64,000 nucleotides of DNA from Brachynemurus nebulosus (Eukaryota; Arthropoda; Insecta; Neuroptera; Myrmeleontidae): NCBI GenBank assembly GCA_035578155.1, contig JAPWDM010000004.1:36764394-36828393 (forward strand), written 5' to 3'. The position numbers and the translations under genes are program-made. Each line of letters begins with the position of its first letter. The first letter of the stretch is position 1. Below the pieces are notes generated by a model that did not search any database, had not been told where the DNA came from, and was given only the letters and a program-made list of their open reading frames with translations. Positions 1 through 11,928 of the stretch are shown here, one piece after another.

Positions 1-2965
1 CAGCATAACGCCACTGTAGAATCGGAAAGGGCAAATATCTGATCAAATTTTAAATACGAGCTATATGTTTGTATTATAAAATTTAGCACCTTAGCCAGCA
101 AATAAGCAGCCAGTAATTCCAATCTCGGAATCGATAATGTTTTCATAGGCGCAACCTTTGTTTTAGAGCAAATCAAGCGAACCAAAGTATCGCCATTAGA
201 AGCTGTAGTACGTAAATGCACTACAGCGCCATAAGAAGCCAAACACGAATCAGCAAAACCGATAAGTGAAGTACGATAATTTTCACAAAAACCTATGTGC
301 CTAGGAACGTAAAAACCTTTAAGAAGTGGAAATTCGGTTTTAATTCGTTGCCACTGATTGATAACGTCCAAAGGCGGGGTATCATCCCAATCTAAATTGA
401 GTTCCCACAACTGTTTAATAAGTAATTTTAAAAGCAATGTAAATGGTGCCAAAAACCCGAGCGGGTCAAAAAGCCGAGCCACCGTAGAAAGTACGTTTCG
501 CTTCGTACAATCATGAGGAATTAAACGCACCTGAAATATAAAGCGATCAGTATGTGGTTGCCATTGCAATCCCAATATTTTTAAGCAATCTGTTTCAAAA
601 TTAACAAGTTTGGGACTATGTAAATGTTGGGGTATTTCTTCTAGTAATGAATCCGAATTGACAGCCCACTTGACTATTTCGAATTGCCCAGAATGAAACA
701 ACTGAATAAGTTCAGTATAAGCAATTTTAGCCCGATCCAAATCGGGCACGCTGCAAGCTAAATCGTCCATGTAAAAGCATCTTTTTACAATTTCTGCTGC
801 AAATGGATAGTTACCACCCTCATCCAACGCCAACTGTTGCAAGGTTCGCAAAGCTAAAAAGGGAGACGATCTAACACCAAATGTGACAGTATTAAGCTCA
901 TAAATATTAACTTGCTGGTTACTAGAGAAACGCCAAAGTATTCTCTGGAAACGCCTATGATCAGGATGAATTTTTATTTGCAAATACATTTGCTTAATAT
1001 CTGCTGTAAGCGCAATTTTATACAAGCGAAAATTCAAAAACACCTCTACAACATCTGCTTGCAATTTCGGGCCTGTGTGAAGAATATCGTTCAAGGAAAC
1101 AAACGAAGTTGTTTTCGCACTAGCATCGAATACACACCTCAAAGGAGTGCTGGTACTATCTAATTTCATAACGCCGTGATGAGGAATAAAATAGCCTTTT
1201 GTAATTATTTCAGAGTCGCTGACTCTTGTCATATAACCTTTATCCAAATATTCCTGCAAAACAGAGCTATATTGCAATTTAAATTCAGGAAATTTCTCGA
1301 ATTTTCGTTCTAACGATAGCAATCGTCGAAGTGCAGTTGAATAAGAATCTCCTAATACTTCAGGATTCTGTTTAAATGGCAAAACTGTTTGATATTGACC
1401 CGAAGATTCACGAGTAATGGTGGTAGCATAAATTTCCTCGCACTCCATATCCTCTGGTTTGTTAAATTGTTTGGTTGGTATATCCTCAAGTTCCCAAAAC
1501 TTAGACACCAAATTTTCAAGCGAAGTATCGACAGTCGTGAAAAAACTCTGCAAATCCTCCGAATTAACGACAGCTGGAACTGCACCCATAATGACGTAGC
1601 CCAGACTGGTTTCAACTGCAACAGGAGAATTATTCGACCCAAAAATTTTATTTTTTCCAAGCAAAATCGGAAATAGCTCAGCACCAATTATACCATCGAT
1701 GTCACCTGGTGTACGAAAAGAGTCGTCGGCTAAAGGAAGATTTAAAAATTCCGATAGGGAATCAGTTCTCAGTTTCACATCTGGTAATTTATCTGTAACC
1801 TTGTCTACCAGTAAAACATTTAACGAATACTGACATTGTGGGTTGAAACGCGACGATATAACCAAACAAGATAAACCTTTAACTGTATTTCCAGTGGTGC
1901 CAAGTCCTTTGACCACTGAATTACAATTTCTAATTTCTAAATTTAGTCGCTTAGCACATTCGATAGTAAGAAAATTAGCCTGGCTTCCAGAGTCTAATAA
2001 CAAACGAATTTTAGTTTTTACACCAAAAATATTGTGTGCGTTTACTATAGCCGTTGATAATAAAACCGTCGATTTACAGGACAAAACTGTATTTGTAGCA
2101 GTAGAACAAAGAGCCGTTGTATTTTGGGGTGTGGTGTCTGAATCATTTTGATGTGACGTGTCTAATTCAACATTTGAATTAGCATTCGCCTGTTGATTAT
2201 TTGCACTAATGCTGAAACTTGAGTTATGAGAGAGAGGAATTTTAGAATAATGTAATAACGAATGGTGTTTTTTCCCGCAATGTCGACATGTAAATTTTGA
2301 ACGACATTCTACAACCTTATGGTTACCTAAGCAATTTAAGCACAAGGATTTTTCTTTTGCAATTTTAAAACGCTGCGATGCGTTTTTTTCCAAAAATTTG
2401 GAGCATTTCAAAATAAAGTGTGCGGATCGGCACAATGCGCATTTGTCTTTCGGGGTTTGTATTAAAAATGAGTGAGTAGACGTTCTATTTTTCGGCACTG
2501 AGGTAGTTGCCTTTCCAGTAGTAAATGTGGAAATTTTGGCCTGCTCTTTGACAAAGTCCAATACCTCCTTATAAGTAGGAATTGAGGATTTTCTTCGAGA
2601 ATTTTCGAACAATTTGTTTGCTTCAGGATCCAGTTTCGACAAAAATAAATAAGCTAACATATAATCTGCTAAATCCTGAATTTCTAATTTTTTCAAAGCT
2701 TGACACGCCGTGTCAAATTGTTCCAATAAATTATTTAATGACTGCGCATTTGTATTTTGAGCTGGTTTTAATGCTAAAATTTGCTCAAAATAATTATTTG
2801 CTAAGATTCTAGGATCCTGGTATTTTTCAATAAGTGTTTGCCAAATTATTTCATAATTCGACCCGATAGGGGGTAAGCCCGAACAGACAGACAGTGCCTT
2901 GCCACTCAATTTTCCTATCAAATAATGCATTTTATCAGTGTCTGATAGCATATAATTTTCATGAA
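1..2965 (-). CDS. pol: BEL/Pao gag C-terminus and pol, open to window edge
   Basis: I followed this frame codon by codon from 2965 to about 420 and saw no stop; it stays open in the parts checked down to position 1. In order it has zinc knuckles (CALCRSAHFILKC near 2430, then two more to about 2230), an aspartic protease with LLDSGSQ near 1985, a DUF1758-like segment, and reverse transcriptase with LRCVFDASAK (about 1130), ADIKQMYLQI (about 990) and the catalytic YMDD at 762-773. After that come LGLQW, VARLFDPLGFLAPF and RLELLAA, typical of the Pao peptidase_A17/RNase H region. No start codon of its own is expected because it continues gag. The long open pol beside a broken gag suggests a fairly young copy. 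Integrase is outside the window. Confidence 0.9.
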
Positions 2966-3374
2966 TTCTGTACGAAAACACTCATAGAATACCGGCCAAT
3001 TAGAAATCGAACCCGAAAAACTGGGCAAATCCAGCTTGGGTAGTTTTGGCTGTGCATCAACCATAGTATTAGTTGCAGTATGTTTCGACAGAACCTTTTC
3101 TGAAATAGCCAAAATGTGGCAGTAAATTTGATCAACCGCTTCTAATTCATGAAAATCTGGAACCGCTTCTTTATTTAATTCCAATTTTACATCGTTAATT
3201 GCGTCAACAATTTCGTAAAATGCAGCTTTAGTTTCTTCTAATGTTTTAATGCAAATTTTGAAATTTTCTAACTGTACTGGATCGTCTATTTTTTTACCAC
3301 AATCCAGTAAATTTTGCAATCGAAGAAAATATTGTTGCTTTTTTGCAGTTAATTTTTTTTAACTTTTGCTCCAT
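2962..3374 (-). pseudogene. gag: BEL/Pao gag, N-terminal part, frameshifted
   Basis: The natural start is probably the ATG at 3372-3374, since no other in-frame ATG precedes the conserved gag sequence. About six codons in, an A-run (T8 on the plus strand, 3353-3360) appears to hold one extra base and throws the frame into an early stop. The next frame carries a typical DUF1759-like segment with the motif LPKLDLPSFSGSISNWPVFY. This frame is lost at about 2963-2968, where one base seems to be missing, and runs to a false stop at 2918. Gag therefore has two single-base shifts relative to the family. They could be decay or assembly errors in this copy. Confidence 0.8.
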
Positions 3375-3420
3375 TTTGTTAAAATCAAAATGGTAACTTT
3401 TGTAAACTGTACACTAAGCA

Positions 3421-4289
3421 AGATATAACGAGTGTAAAATTGTAATTATAAATACGCGCCAACTACTTATTATGCAAAACTTTTATTAAATGCAACCACG
3501 TGCGTTGATATGGTAAAACTTTCAAACAAATGTACTGTATGTAATGAAATTCGACTTTTGCCAGTTATACCTAAGCATAAATAAGCCTAAACTTACACAA
3601 AATCAAAAAAACCAATCCGGTTCGAATGGCCAACAAAAGGAATGTACACGCCTAAATGACTCTTGTACAAATGCCCCTTTTTGTAAACTAAATTTGCCGC
3701 TGGTTCATAAGCAATTAATAAAAATGCAACAAACGAAAATAACAAAGCATAAGGCTAATAATATAATTGTACAAGTTATATGAGCAAAATTTTATTACTC
3801 ACCAGTTGATATAGTAAATAGTTAATATGTGCGTAATTACAATAATCAGGTGGTAAAACATAGGATAAAAGGAAAAAGGTTACCTGATTTTGTTGATTAT
3901 TGTATTGGCTGAATATTTCTTCTCGTCCATTCACTTGAACTTGGTTATTGCGTGCAGTTACAAGCGATCCAAACAAAAAGATAAATTTAAGCACAATTTT
4001 AAAGCAACAAAGCAATAGCACAATTTTAAATTAACGAAAGCAATATTTAGCACTATTTTATAGTAACAAAGCAATATTTAGCACAATTTTAAAGCAACAA
4101 ATAAACCGAAAAAAATAGCAATCAATTTTTAACATACAAAAGTCGAACTTCAAAAAAAAAACTTGCACAAGCGTGTAATACGCTTTATGTGTGTATTACA
4201 ATAAAAACAAATATTAAAATTTTAAATTTAGGTATACAGTGTGCTGTATACCGGGTGTACGAAATGCAATTAAAAATTAATTAAGTAAA
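3421..4289. other. Probable BEL/Pao leader and LTR zone
   Basis: Non-coding sequence between the BEL/Pao gag start and the Penelope-like fragment. It should hold the 5' LTR of the minus-strand retroelement. It contains a short tandem repeat (3991-4108) and a small palindromic stretch near 4231-4253. I see no clear TG/CA LTR borders. The ORFs here are short and have no recognisable family. Confidence 0.4.
3991..4108. repeat. Short tandem repeat, about 4 units of 27-32 bp
   Basis: Four imperfect units begin GCACAATTTTAAAGCAACAA (at about 3991, 4018, 4050 and 4081) and mostly end AGCAATATTTA. The array is within the presumed LTR zone of the BEL/Pao element, so it may be an LTR enhancer-type repeat. 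That role is inference. Confidence 0.7.
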
Positions 4290-5293
4290 GGCCTAACCAG
4301 AGACGATATGTGGACGATGTTTTTGTAATTTTTAAGGGTGAACGTAATGAAGTAAATGATCTCCTTGAGTTTGTGAATAATATACACCCAAATATTAAAT
4401 TTACGGTAGAATTTGAAGTTAACAATATTCTGAATTTCTTGGATCTTACTATAGTCAAGGATTTATATTCAAATCGCTTTACTTTTAGAATATATCGTAA
4501 ACCAACACACACATCTACGTGCATTCACTATGAGTCAAACCACTTTATAATACACAAAAAGGCTTTTTTCAAAATGCCATAAACAGGATTTTCTCTGTAC
4601 CTTTGGACAGCCGTTTCTTTATTTTTGAACTTTTTCATCATCATCGAAATCGCAAGATTAAATGGGTATAAACAGAGTTTTGTTTTTAACATATATAAAA
4701 ATCACTCGCTTAAGTATTTGAATTTAAAATTATTGCCTACTTTTCATTCTTATAAAGATTTTAACAATACAAAATTTGCCACTATTCCCTACTACAACAA
4801 TGTGCTCACACAACTTAGAAATGTTTTTCATATAAATAGCTATAGATTGACTTTTTCCACAGTGGGTAACTTATCCAACCTCCTAGTGAATAATAAGGAT
4901 AACATTGATAAGTTTAATAAATCAGGAGTATATAAATATGTTTGCACATGCCCACAAGCTTCATATGTTGGCCAAACAGGTAGACCCCTCTTTAAAAGGT
5001 TTCGAGAACAAATTATCAACGGAAATCGAAATAACAATTCAGCAATAGCCGAACATGTGCTAACAGCAGATCATGAATTTAAACAATCAAATTTTGAATG
5101 TATACATTTTTGCAACAAGGGTAAACTTCTTAATAATTTTGAACATCTCGAAATTGCATCTGATATGACCCGTTCAGAGAACAATCTTAATGACTCAAGC
5201 ACCATTCCGTATTTGAATGTGTTGTGTAATATTACTAACACTATTGACAAAATGTTCTGTGAAAAAGCCAAAATTCCGATAGCAAAAATATGA
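4290..5293 (+). pseudogene. Penelope-like element fragment: RT C-terminus and GIY-YIG nuclease
   Basis: Penelope-like elements encode a reverse transcriptase fused to a GIY-YIG endonuclease. Here the sequence begins inside the RT palm with RRYVDDVFVIF near 4298, followed by FLDLTIV and YRKPTHTSTCIH, the usual PLE RT tail. The frame closes at 4582 and resumes from about 4625, so at least one frameshift separates the parts. The second part ends with a GIY-YIG domain (YKYVCTCPQASYVGQTGR near 4930-4985) and the downstream region with EHVLTADH. The N-terminal half of RT is missing: the copy is 5' truncated and abuts the BEL/Pao LTR zone. It should be inactive. A second, longer PLE copy is at 39.1-40.9 kb on the other strand. 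Confidence 0.9.
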
Positions 5294-6058
5294 TTAACCA
5301 TCTGTAGCTGCCTGTCGTACTTCAACCCTATATAATTTTCTTTCCTTATTTCACTTTTGTTACCTAAAAAATTTTTTATACCTTTTCTGATATAAATATA
5401 GATTAAATATTGAGGAGTGTTTGAGGTTTTGATTGCTTTGTCAATTTTCGCGGAATTAGTTGCACTGATTTCGTGGGGCTGACGGGGTGATCGGGACTTT
5501 AGTTATTATTTTTTCAGTATTTGAAATGAAATTTCACAAAGTAAATCTCTCAACATCGAATTATTTATCAATATAGATTATTTTATATTTGGTTCATTCC
5601 TTTTAAACCTAATATACTGTTCTCACGTGGGAATTGTTTCATAAATTAGAAATATGTTAGCGATCTAAGCCACAAACCTAATTAAATTAGTGTCTATTAT
5701 TTTAAACAAGTAACTCCTTCTGTTTTGTGATAGAAGATGTCACTAGAACATAATACCTTGACTTAAATATAAATTACTTTCTCTCTCTTTTTTATCTAGT
5801 TAATAGGGCCTTATTCCTTTGTTCTGTAACCAAACTGAAAGTAAAAGCTTTTATAAAAAAAATTTTTCAGTCATTAATATTTTGATATTTTACGAGTTAA
5901 GTGGTGATCAATTATTTTGAATCTAACACACACAAAAAAATTATTTTTTACTTAAATAAAGAATTTTTAAAAATTTTTAAAATTATTTTTAACAATTTCA
6001 CAAACTATGGTGTTTTTATAAAACTAAATACGTTTACATTTCGCTGTGATAATCAATA

Positions 6059-6061
<3 letters not shown>
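5294..6061. other. AT-rich sequence downstream of the PLE fragment
   Basis: This probably includes PLE 3' non-coding sequence. I see no coding frame, terminal repeat or RNA gene that I can support. Confidence 0.4.

Positions 6062-6149
<88 letters not shown>
6062..6149. repeat. (TA)n microsatellite, about 88 bp
   Basis: Uninterrupted TA dinucleotide run. The Tyr-Ile repeat reading frames on both strands are translations of this tract and not genes. Confidence 0.98.
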
Positions 6150-6153
<4 letters not shown>

Positions 6154-6239
6154 TAAAATTATTCTTAAAATTAAAAAAATTTGTTCGATATTTGACGAAT
6201 CAATTTGGAGTGTCACAATTGTGACATGAGACATTTTTT

Positions 6240-6840
6240 GGCCTTTCTTCCTATAAAAAATTTTTCAAAATGGATTTATCAACATGTTTTCTGACAATGG
6301 ATTTAGACGAAAGTCAATGGAACTAATTTGAATATGTGATTCATAAGGCGATTGGTGGCTTTTACAGATGTTTTTTTCTAAAAGTGATTTTTTCTTTCAT
6401 CTTTTTCTGTTCTCTATTGCAAGTTTGGTCTTCAGATGTTTTGTTGTTTCACATTTCCGTTTTCGTATATCATTCTTAGTGATGTACGTATTTCCTTTTT
6501 TGCAATCAACGAGTTGCTATATTTGACATTGTTTGATTTGATTGGTTTTGATCCAAACTAAAAGGTTTTTAGTTTCTTTTGTTTATGAAAAAATTTTTTA
6601 AATTTTTTCATTTTTTATTTTTATTGATTTTTATATTTTATATTCTTGTTTTGATAATGGTCTTTTGAGACACCGAAACCGGTCGACATGTTGAAGATTG
6701 GTTAAAAAAATTTTGTTTGGTTTTTCTGCTGGTTTTAATATTGAGGTTTATCGCCAAATAAAGTCAAATAATGAAATTACAAGTTTATAAAAAACTTACT
6801 TTTTTACGATTTTTTACGAAAACAAGTGATATCTATTCAC
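6240..6840 (+). other. AT-rich spacer with a PLE-type GAAACCGGTC motif
   Basis: Non-coding. At 6650-6695 there is a GGTC/GAC-type hairpin followed by CCGAAACCGGTCGACATG. This resembles the hammerhead-ribozyme-like signature of Penelope-like elements, in which GAAA is followed by a minimal helix III and TC. The preceding core reads TTGATAA instead of CTGANGA, so this copy should be inactive. It may mark the end of a PLE relic. Confidence 0.35.
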
Positions 6841-6859
6841 GTATATGTATTAGGTAATT

Positions 6860-7785
6860 GTATTATATAATAAACAAAGTTTTGTCTCTCTGTTAATTGC
6901 ATTATAATTAACATAGCTCTGTCTCAAGTTGAAAAATTAAAATTAAGACGATTTTTTAAGCTTATGTAATGAAGATATATATTTTTTTTATTGAATTTTA
7001 AATGAACACGAAAATGAAATTTATGTCATCATATAATATTATTACATAAAAAAATAACATAATACGTATGTTTGTATGCACGGATAAAAATTTTAAATGG
7101 ATCGATTTTGAAATTTTTTTCACAAATAATCATTAATGTTAGAAAGTTCAACAATTTCAAATGGATTTAAGGTATCTTATGTGACATCCGTCAAGGTTTT
7201 GGGGACCTAAAAACGCTAAAAATTAATTACCCAATCGATTTTGAAAATTTTTTCACCGTTAGTAAGTTAAAGTATTTGAATTAGTTAAGTAATTAAATGA
7301 TGTCTGCAAGAAACTTACGGACTGCCATAAGTTATATGAGATCCCTAGGACCCTTTTCTTACTGTTAGAGAGATAAACTTTTATTAAAATTATTTTAGAT
7401 GAATAAAAATTATGTTGTGTGAGTTCCGCCAGGATTTACTGATCCCATAATTGTAAAAAATAAACTAACCGATCAATTTTGAAAATTTTTTCACTGTTAC
7501 AGAGCTAAACTATTTTAGATAGATATAAATTACGTTATGTAAGGTCCGTGGGATCCAAAAGCGCCAAAACTATGATGGCGTGGATTTAGATGGATACAAT
7601 TATGCTGCATTAAATCCGTTCAGTTTCTTGGATCCCAAAAATACCAAAACTGATTACCCAGCCGATTTTAAAAATTCTTTTACTCTTAGAAAGCTTTTAA
7701 ATGGGTGCAGGTCTTAGATGAGATCCGCCAGTGCCCACTATTTGGAAATTCGCTATGTTATGCAGATGCTGCGACAGGGGTCGCA
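6860..7785 (-). mobile_element. YZ family copy 1, shortened, minus orientation
   Basis: On the minus strand this stretch matches the left two thirds of the YZ element at 24256-26350. It starts at 7783 with the shared end (complement of CCCTGTCGCAGCATCTGC), then the TAGCGAATTTCC terminal motif. Several diverged 120-bp-type units follow, with repeated AAAATTTTTTCACTGTTA and CTAAACTATTTTAGAT on the plus strand. The right part of the family with its (TA)n tract is missing. No coding capacity. Confidence 0.75.
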
Positions 7786-8029
7786 AATTTGAATAATAAC
7801 TTTAAAAAGTTCCTGTTAATTTTATAGTATCCTTAATAAGGATTCCTTATTGTAAGTGTACTGTTAAATGTAAACGTGTCTTTTAGGCTATTCTATTTTT
7901 TTACTTAAAAGTTGCTACTAACCTCGAATGAACACATTTCATTCAAATTTGATTATTTACAAATGCAGGGATTTCACTCATTTTATAAAAATTTTGAAAC
8001 TGTGTAATTTCATATGATATTTCTTCCAT

Positions 8030-8470
8030 TTGAGCTTTCGACCGAGACTACTAAAGTGGCGGAAGCATTATATTCAACTTTTGAAATAATATGAACATTT
8101 TTCTCTCTCCATAATGAAAATTTTCACGTAAATTATACGTTTTAAGACTTTCTGGACAATTTGATTTTCGTGTCTATCCGAAGATCCCATCAAGGGCATA
8201 ATTTTGGAACTATTCGATCATTTTTGATGAAATTTTTAGAAATTATGCAGTTTGGTTCCTAGATTGCCTCCAAGGACTTTGAACGCAATCAGAGTAATGG
8301 TAATTACGGCGCTACTGTGAAATCTCAGTAAATGTTGGTATCTAAATTTTGAGAGTGTTTGGGCCGTTAAGCCATATAATATAATTATGGTCCCCTATAA
8401 ATTTTAATACAGTCAGAATAATGATAGCAATAGTATATATAGTAAAATATGTTAACGTTGGGTGCATGGA
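8030..8470 (+). repeat. Dispersed repeat T, copy 1
   Basis: The segment opens near 8036 with CGACCGAGACTACTAAAGTG and GCGGAAGC and continues with GGCATAA, GAACTATTCGAT and AAATTATGCAGTTTGGTTC. The same succession is found at 59455-60110 in the same orientation. Function unknown; probably a non-coding piece of a transposon. The flanks 7786-8029 and 8471-8802 hold nothing that I recognise. Confidence 0.7.
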
Positions 8471-8802
8471 ATGGACTCCTAGTTTTCCTTGTTACTATGA
8501 AAACAAATAGTATATTATTCAACGAGCTGGTAATGATAGCTATTACTTACGAAAATGAAATTAGTGAGTGAGTAACAGCCATTGCAAGCGAGTAGAATAC
8601 TATAATTTTTCTATGACCTTCTTTTCTTTTTGATTTAAATAAAATTGAATATAAATTTTAAATTAAAAGAATAAAAGTTTTAATCTGTCTCTAATTTCAT
8701 TAAATGTTTGTATATGTACCTATAGAAACGATCAAAATAAAATTCAAATTGTTTTGTTTACTTACACGTTACTACGCAACGTATATGAAATTAAAACATA
8801 TA

Positions 8803-9000
8803 CAGTGAAACCTGCCAAGTTGGACACCTCTGTATACTGGACACCTGCTCAAGTTGGACACTTTTCAATTGGCCTGGCGAAATTACATTGTTTTAAATAC
8901 TTATAAGTTGGACACCTCTATATGTTGGAAACCTGTCTAATTTGGACAGTTTTTTAAAATGATTTTTGATATTGTGACCTGTTTACGTTGGACATTCATG
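8803..9000 (+). promoter_or_regulatory. Tigger left end with TTGGACA repeats
   Basis: About eight copies of TTGGACA or close variants lie between 8819 and 8995. Further copies lie at the other end of the element, near 12560-12612. Repeated subterminal motifs in DNA transposons are usually transposase-binding sites; that role is inferred. Confidence 0.65.
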
Positions 9001-9007
9001 TATTTTA

Positions 9008-9093
9008 CACGTGACCGAAACACGTGTTAGTTATGTTATGACAGTTATAATAATTGAATTTTTACACGTGACCGAAACACGTGTTAGTTATGT
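9008..9093 (+). repeat. Direct repeat of a CACGTG-rich 30-mer upstream of the transposase
   Basis: Two near-identical copies of ACACGTGACCGAAACACGTG followed by TTAGTTATG start at about 9008 and 9064. Each holds two CACGTG palindromes, the binding core of bHLH factors. They sit just upstream of the likely TATA box and could be upstream promoter elements. Confidence 0.7.
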
Positions 9094-9101
9094 CCTAAAA
9101 A

Positions 9102-9108
9102 TATAAAA
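9102..9108 (+). promoter_or_regulatory. Likely TATA box of the Tigger transposase gene
   Basis: TATAAAA lies about 93 bp upstream of the transposase ATG at 9201, with a possible initiator (TCAATA or TCAGCA) about 30-40 bp downstream. Position and spacing fit a TATA-type RNA polymerase II promoter. Confidence 0.5.
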
Positions 9109-10361
9109 GCTCGGCAGTCACAATGGTTATTAGTCAATAATCAGCAGTGATTTCATGTGTACAGATCTCTTGAATATTTATTAGTTACAAATTTAGCACC
9201 ATGAGTTCGAAGCGAAAATGTTTAGTAAAATTGACCATTGAAAAGAAAAAAAATGTTATAGACTTAGTAGAGAATGGTGTTAGTTTAAGAAAGGCAGCCG
9301 ACCAATTTGGAATTTCCAAATCAACTGTTGGGAATATTTTGAAGTGTAAAGACGAAATTTTGAAAGCTTACGAAAAGAATTGCAGCGCCAAACGAAAACG
9401 AAAAATTCGTAAAACTGGTAATGAAGCAATAAATCAAAAAGTTTATGACTTTTTTGTTAAGTGCCGTTCATCGAATCTTCCAGTATCCGGTCCTCTACTG
9501 CAAGAAAAAGCAAAAGCGATAGCCTTAAAATTAGACATTAATTTTCAAGCAAGTAATGGATGGTTAGAAAGTTTTCTAAATCGACATAATATTAAATTTA
9601 AAACTTTGTGTGGAGAGTCAGCATCAGCAGACTTAGAAGAGGCGGAAGAGTGGAAAAGAAAACTGGAAAATCTGTTGCAAGATTATGCGCCAGAAGATTG
9701 GTTTAATGCAGACGAAACTGGTCTTTTTTGGCGTTTATTAAACAAAAAAAGTTATGTTGCACAAAGTGATCCATGCAAAGGTGGTAAATTGTCTAAAGAA
9801 CGGTTAAATGTTCTATTATGTACGAGTTCGGTCGGAGAAAAGTTAACGTCGTTAGTAATTGGGAAATCAGCACGTCCTCGAGCTTTTAAACAAATGAGAT
9901 GTAAGGAGCTTCCCGTTATTTGGCGACACAATAAAAGGGCATGGATGACGACTGATATTTTTGAAAGTTGGTTGTCAGATATTGACAGGCAAATGCGTAA
10001 GGCTGCTAGAAAAATTGTGATCATACTAGATAATGCTACAAGTCATAAGATTATGAAATCGTTCGAGAATGTTAAACTTGTTTATTTACCGCCAAATCTA
10101 ACATCGGAAATTCAGCCACTAGATCAAGGCGTGATTCGAACAATGAAAGCTTATTACCGCAAAAGTTTGCTTATGTATTTAGTTGCTAAATCTGAAATTT
10201 CTAACAACCACAAGGAATTTATCAACTCAGTCACGGTTTTGGATGCAATTCGATGGATCAGCGAAGCATGGCAAGCTGTATCTACGGAAACAATTGTTAA
10301 GTGTTTTAGACGAGCTGGTTTTAGTATTCCAAAAGCAAATGAAGGGGCAGGGTTGGCATGT

Positions 10362-10490
10362 TTAAAACAAAGTGTTTTAAATCACATGTTTTAAACACTG
10401 TTTAAAACACAATCTAAATAAAACATGTTTGAAATTAAAGTGTTTTAAACGATGTTTTAAACTATGTTTAAAACAAATAAAAAACATTAC
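10362..10490. repeat. hAT left subterminal GTTTTAAAC array
   Basis: About nine closely spaced, mostly palindromic GTTTTAAAC or GTTTAAAAC motifs occur in both orientations. A matching set occupies the right end at 11818-11925. Such arrays in hAT elements normally bind transposase; here that is inferred from position. Confidence 0.7.
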
Positions 10491-11814
10491 ATATTAAACT
10501 GTGTTCTGAACAATCTTTAATTAAATTCTTTCGGTTAAATTGTGAATAAAATGTATTAAAATAAAAAAATAGCTTAATTGTATCTTTAGTAATTAAAAAT
10601 TAGGCAGTTCTATTCCAATATGCATCAGTAATAATAAAAACAAAATTAAATTTTGATTAGGTTAAACTAAATTTATTTAAGTATGTATTTATATTTAGGT
10701 TGTTTTTATTTTTCTTTTATGTTAAATACTAATTTATGTTACGTATTTCCATTTAAATTCAAAAAAACAGCGACTAGCATTGCAGCTCTTTCTACCAAGG
10801 CTACAGTCGAATGCAACTGTGTTACTAAGTCAAATGTTTTGGGGTCGATTTGTGACTTTAGTGATAGCCGCCATTTTAAAGCACTGACTTGTATTTAATT
10901 ATCGTATTTTATTTACCAATTCAACTAACAATAAGATTTTTAACTTCTTTGTACCCTAATTTAAACTCTTTTATTTTCGTATGTATCAAATTCAATGTTG
11001 CTAGATTGACTCATCATTAGTTCGACAAAAAATCCCTCCAAAAAATGAATTTTAGGGAAGAAAACCTCCAAAATATTGAAAAAATTATCTAACGCACATG
11101 AAATACGTAAGCAACGTCCGAGTAGCCCCAAAATAACCAATACTTAAAGTGGTCAACTTTTTGAAAAATGTCTTTCTTCAAAAATAATACAGTTGAGCAA
11201 AAAAAGAAAAAAAATTAAATCAAATCAAATAATTTATAGCAAAATATGATTCTAATATTATTTTCAAGAAAATGTTTACTGCATTTTTTTAAACAATAAA
11301 ATTAGGCAAAATTGATTGTTGACTTTTGACGTTGTCTTAAAATACGATACCACACATTTAAATTTTAATGGTTGATTTGAAACTGGTTTTTGAATTTGAA
11401 TATTTTTAAGCAGGATGGCAAATGTGTTTAAAATTTAATTAAACCTCCAAATTCCCCCTAGTTTGAAAATTTCCAGCCAAAAATCCCATCAAAGAAATTA
11501 TCCCCCCAAAATTCTCTCCAGCAATTTAAAAATTCTCTCTTAAATTTTGGAGGCAAAAGTCTCCAATCTGGCAACACTGATCAAATTTTATAAAATTTCT
11601 CAGCAACGTCTTTGTTGTGGTTGTACACAGTATTCAACACGCATAAACGACAAACGATTTTATAAATTTTACAACAAACAGAATATTCAAATGTTTCAAT
11701 TTAATGCCATTTATTACAAATTAATAGTACATTATTTTATGCCAGTGTCTGACAGCAAAAAGACAGACATTTCGAGACAAAAAGTCTTTTCCATATGATT
11801 CAATTAAAAGAATT

Positions 11815-11928
11815 AAACCTGTTTAAAACAAGTTTAAAATGTTTAAAACATATGTTTAAATTAAACTAATAAAAACACGATTTTAAACATAGGAACACTT
11901 GTTTAAAACATTTTGAACTGTTTGTTTT
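11815..11928. repeat. hAT right subterminal GTTTAAAAC array
   Basis: Six or so GTTTAAAAC-like motifs mirror the left-end array, supporting the assignment of both ends to a single element. Confidence 0.65.

Larger units (their letters stand above)
1..3420 (-). mobile_element. BEL/Pao LTR retrotransposon, 5' portion (cut by window edge)
   Basis: Reading the minus strand from about 3374 to 1 gives the BEL/Pao domain order: a DUF1759-type gag segment, three zinc knuckles, an aspartic protease, reverse transcriptase and the start of the Pao peptidase/RNase H region. Integrase and the 3' LTR would lie beyond position 1. The element makes a polyprotein that packages and copies its own RNA. The 5' LTR should lie in 3.4-4.26 kb, but I could not delimit it or find a convincing primer-binding site. 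The assignment rests on several family-specific motifs in one frame. Confidence 0.93.

Noticed and set aside
912..2151. Plus-strand ORFs of 76-102 codons
   Set aside because: They lie opposite the BEL/Pao pol frame, which carries all recognisable motifs; the plus-strand frames are antisense shadows.
3421..4260. Exact BEL/Pao LTR borders and primer-binding site
   Set aside because: A TGGCGCG word (minus strand near 3456) and several TGT/ACA words are present, but none pairs convincingly with an LTR end; the second LTR is outside the window.
5901..6234. Tyr-Ile repeat proteins on both strands (also at 14328, 24595, 28323, 44803, 49916, 52971, 57994 and 58617)
   Set aside because: They are translations of (TA)n microsatellites and flanking repeat sequence.
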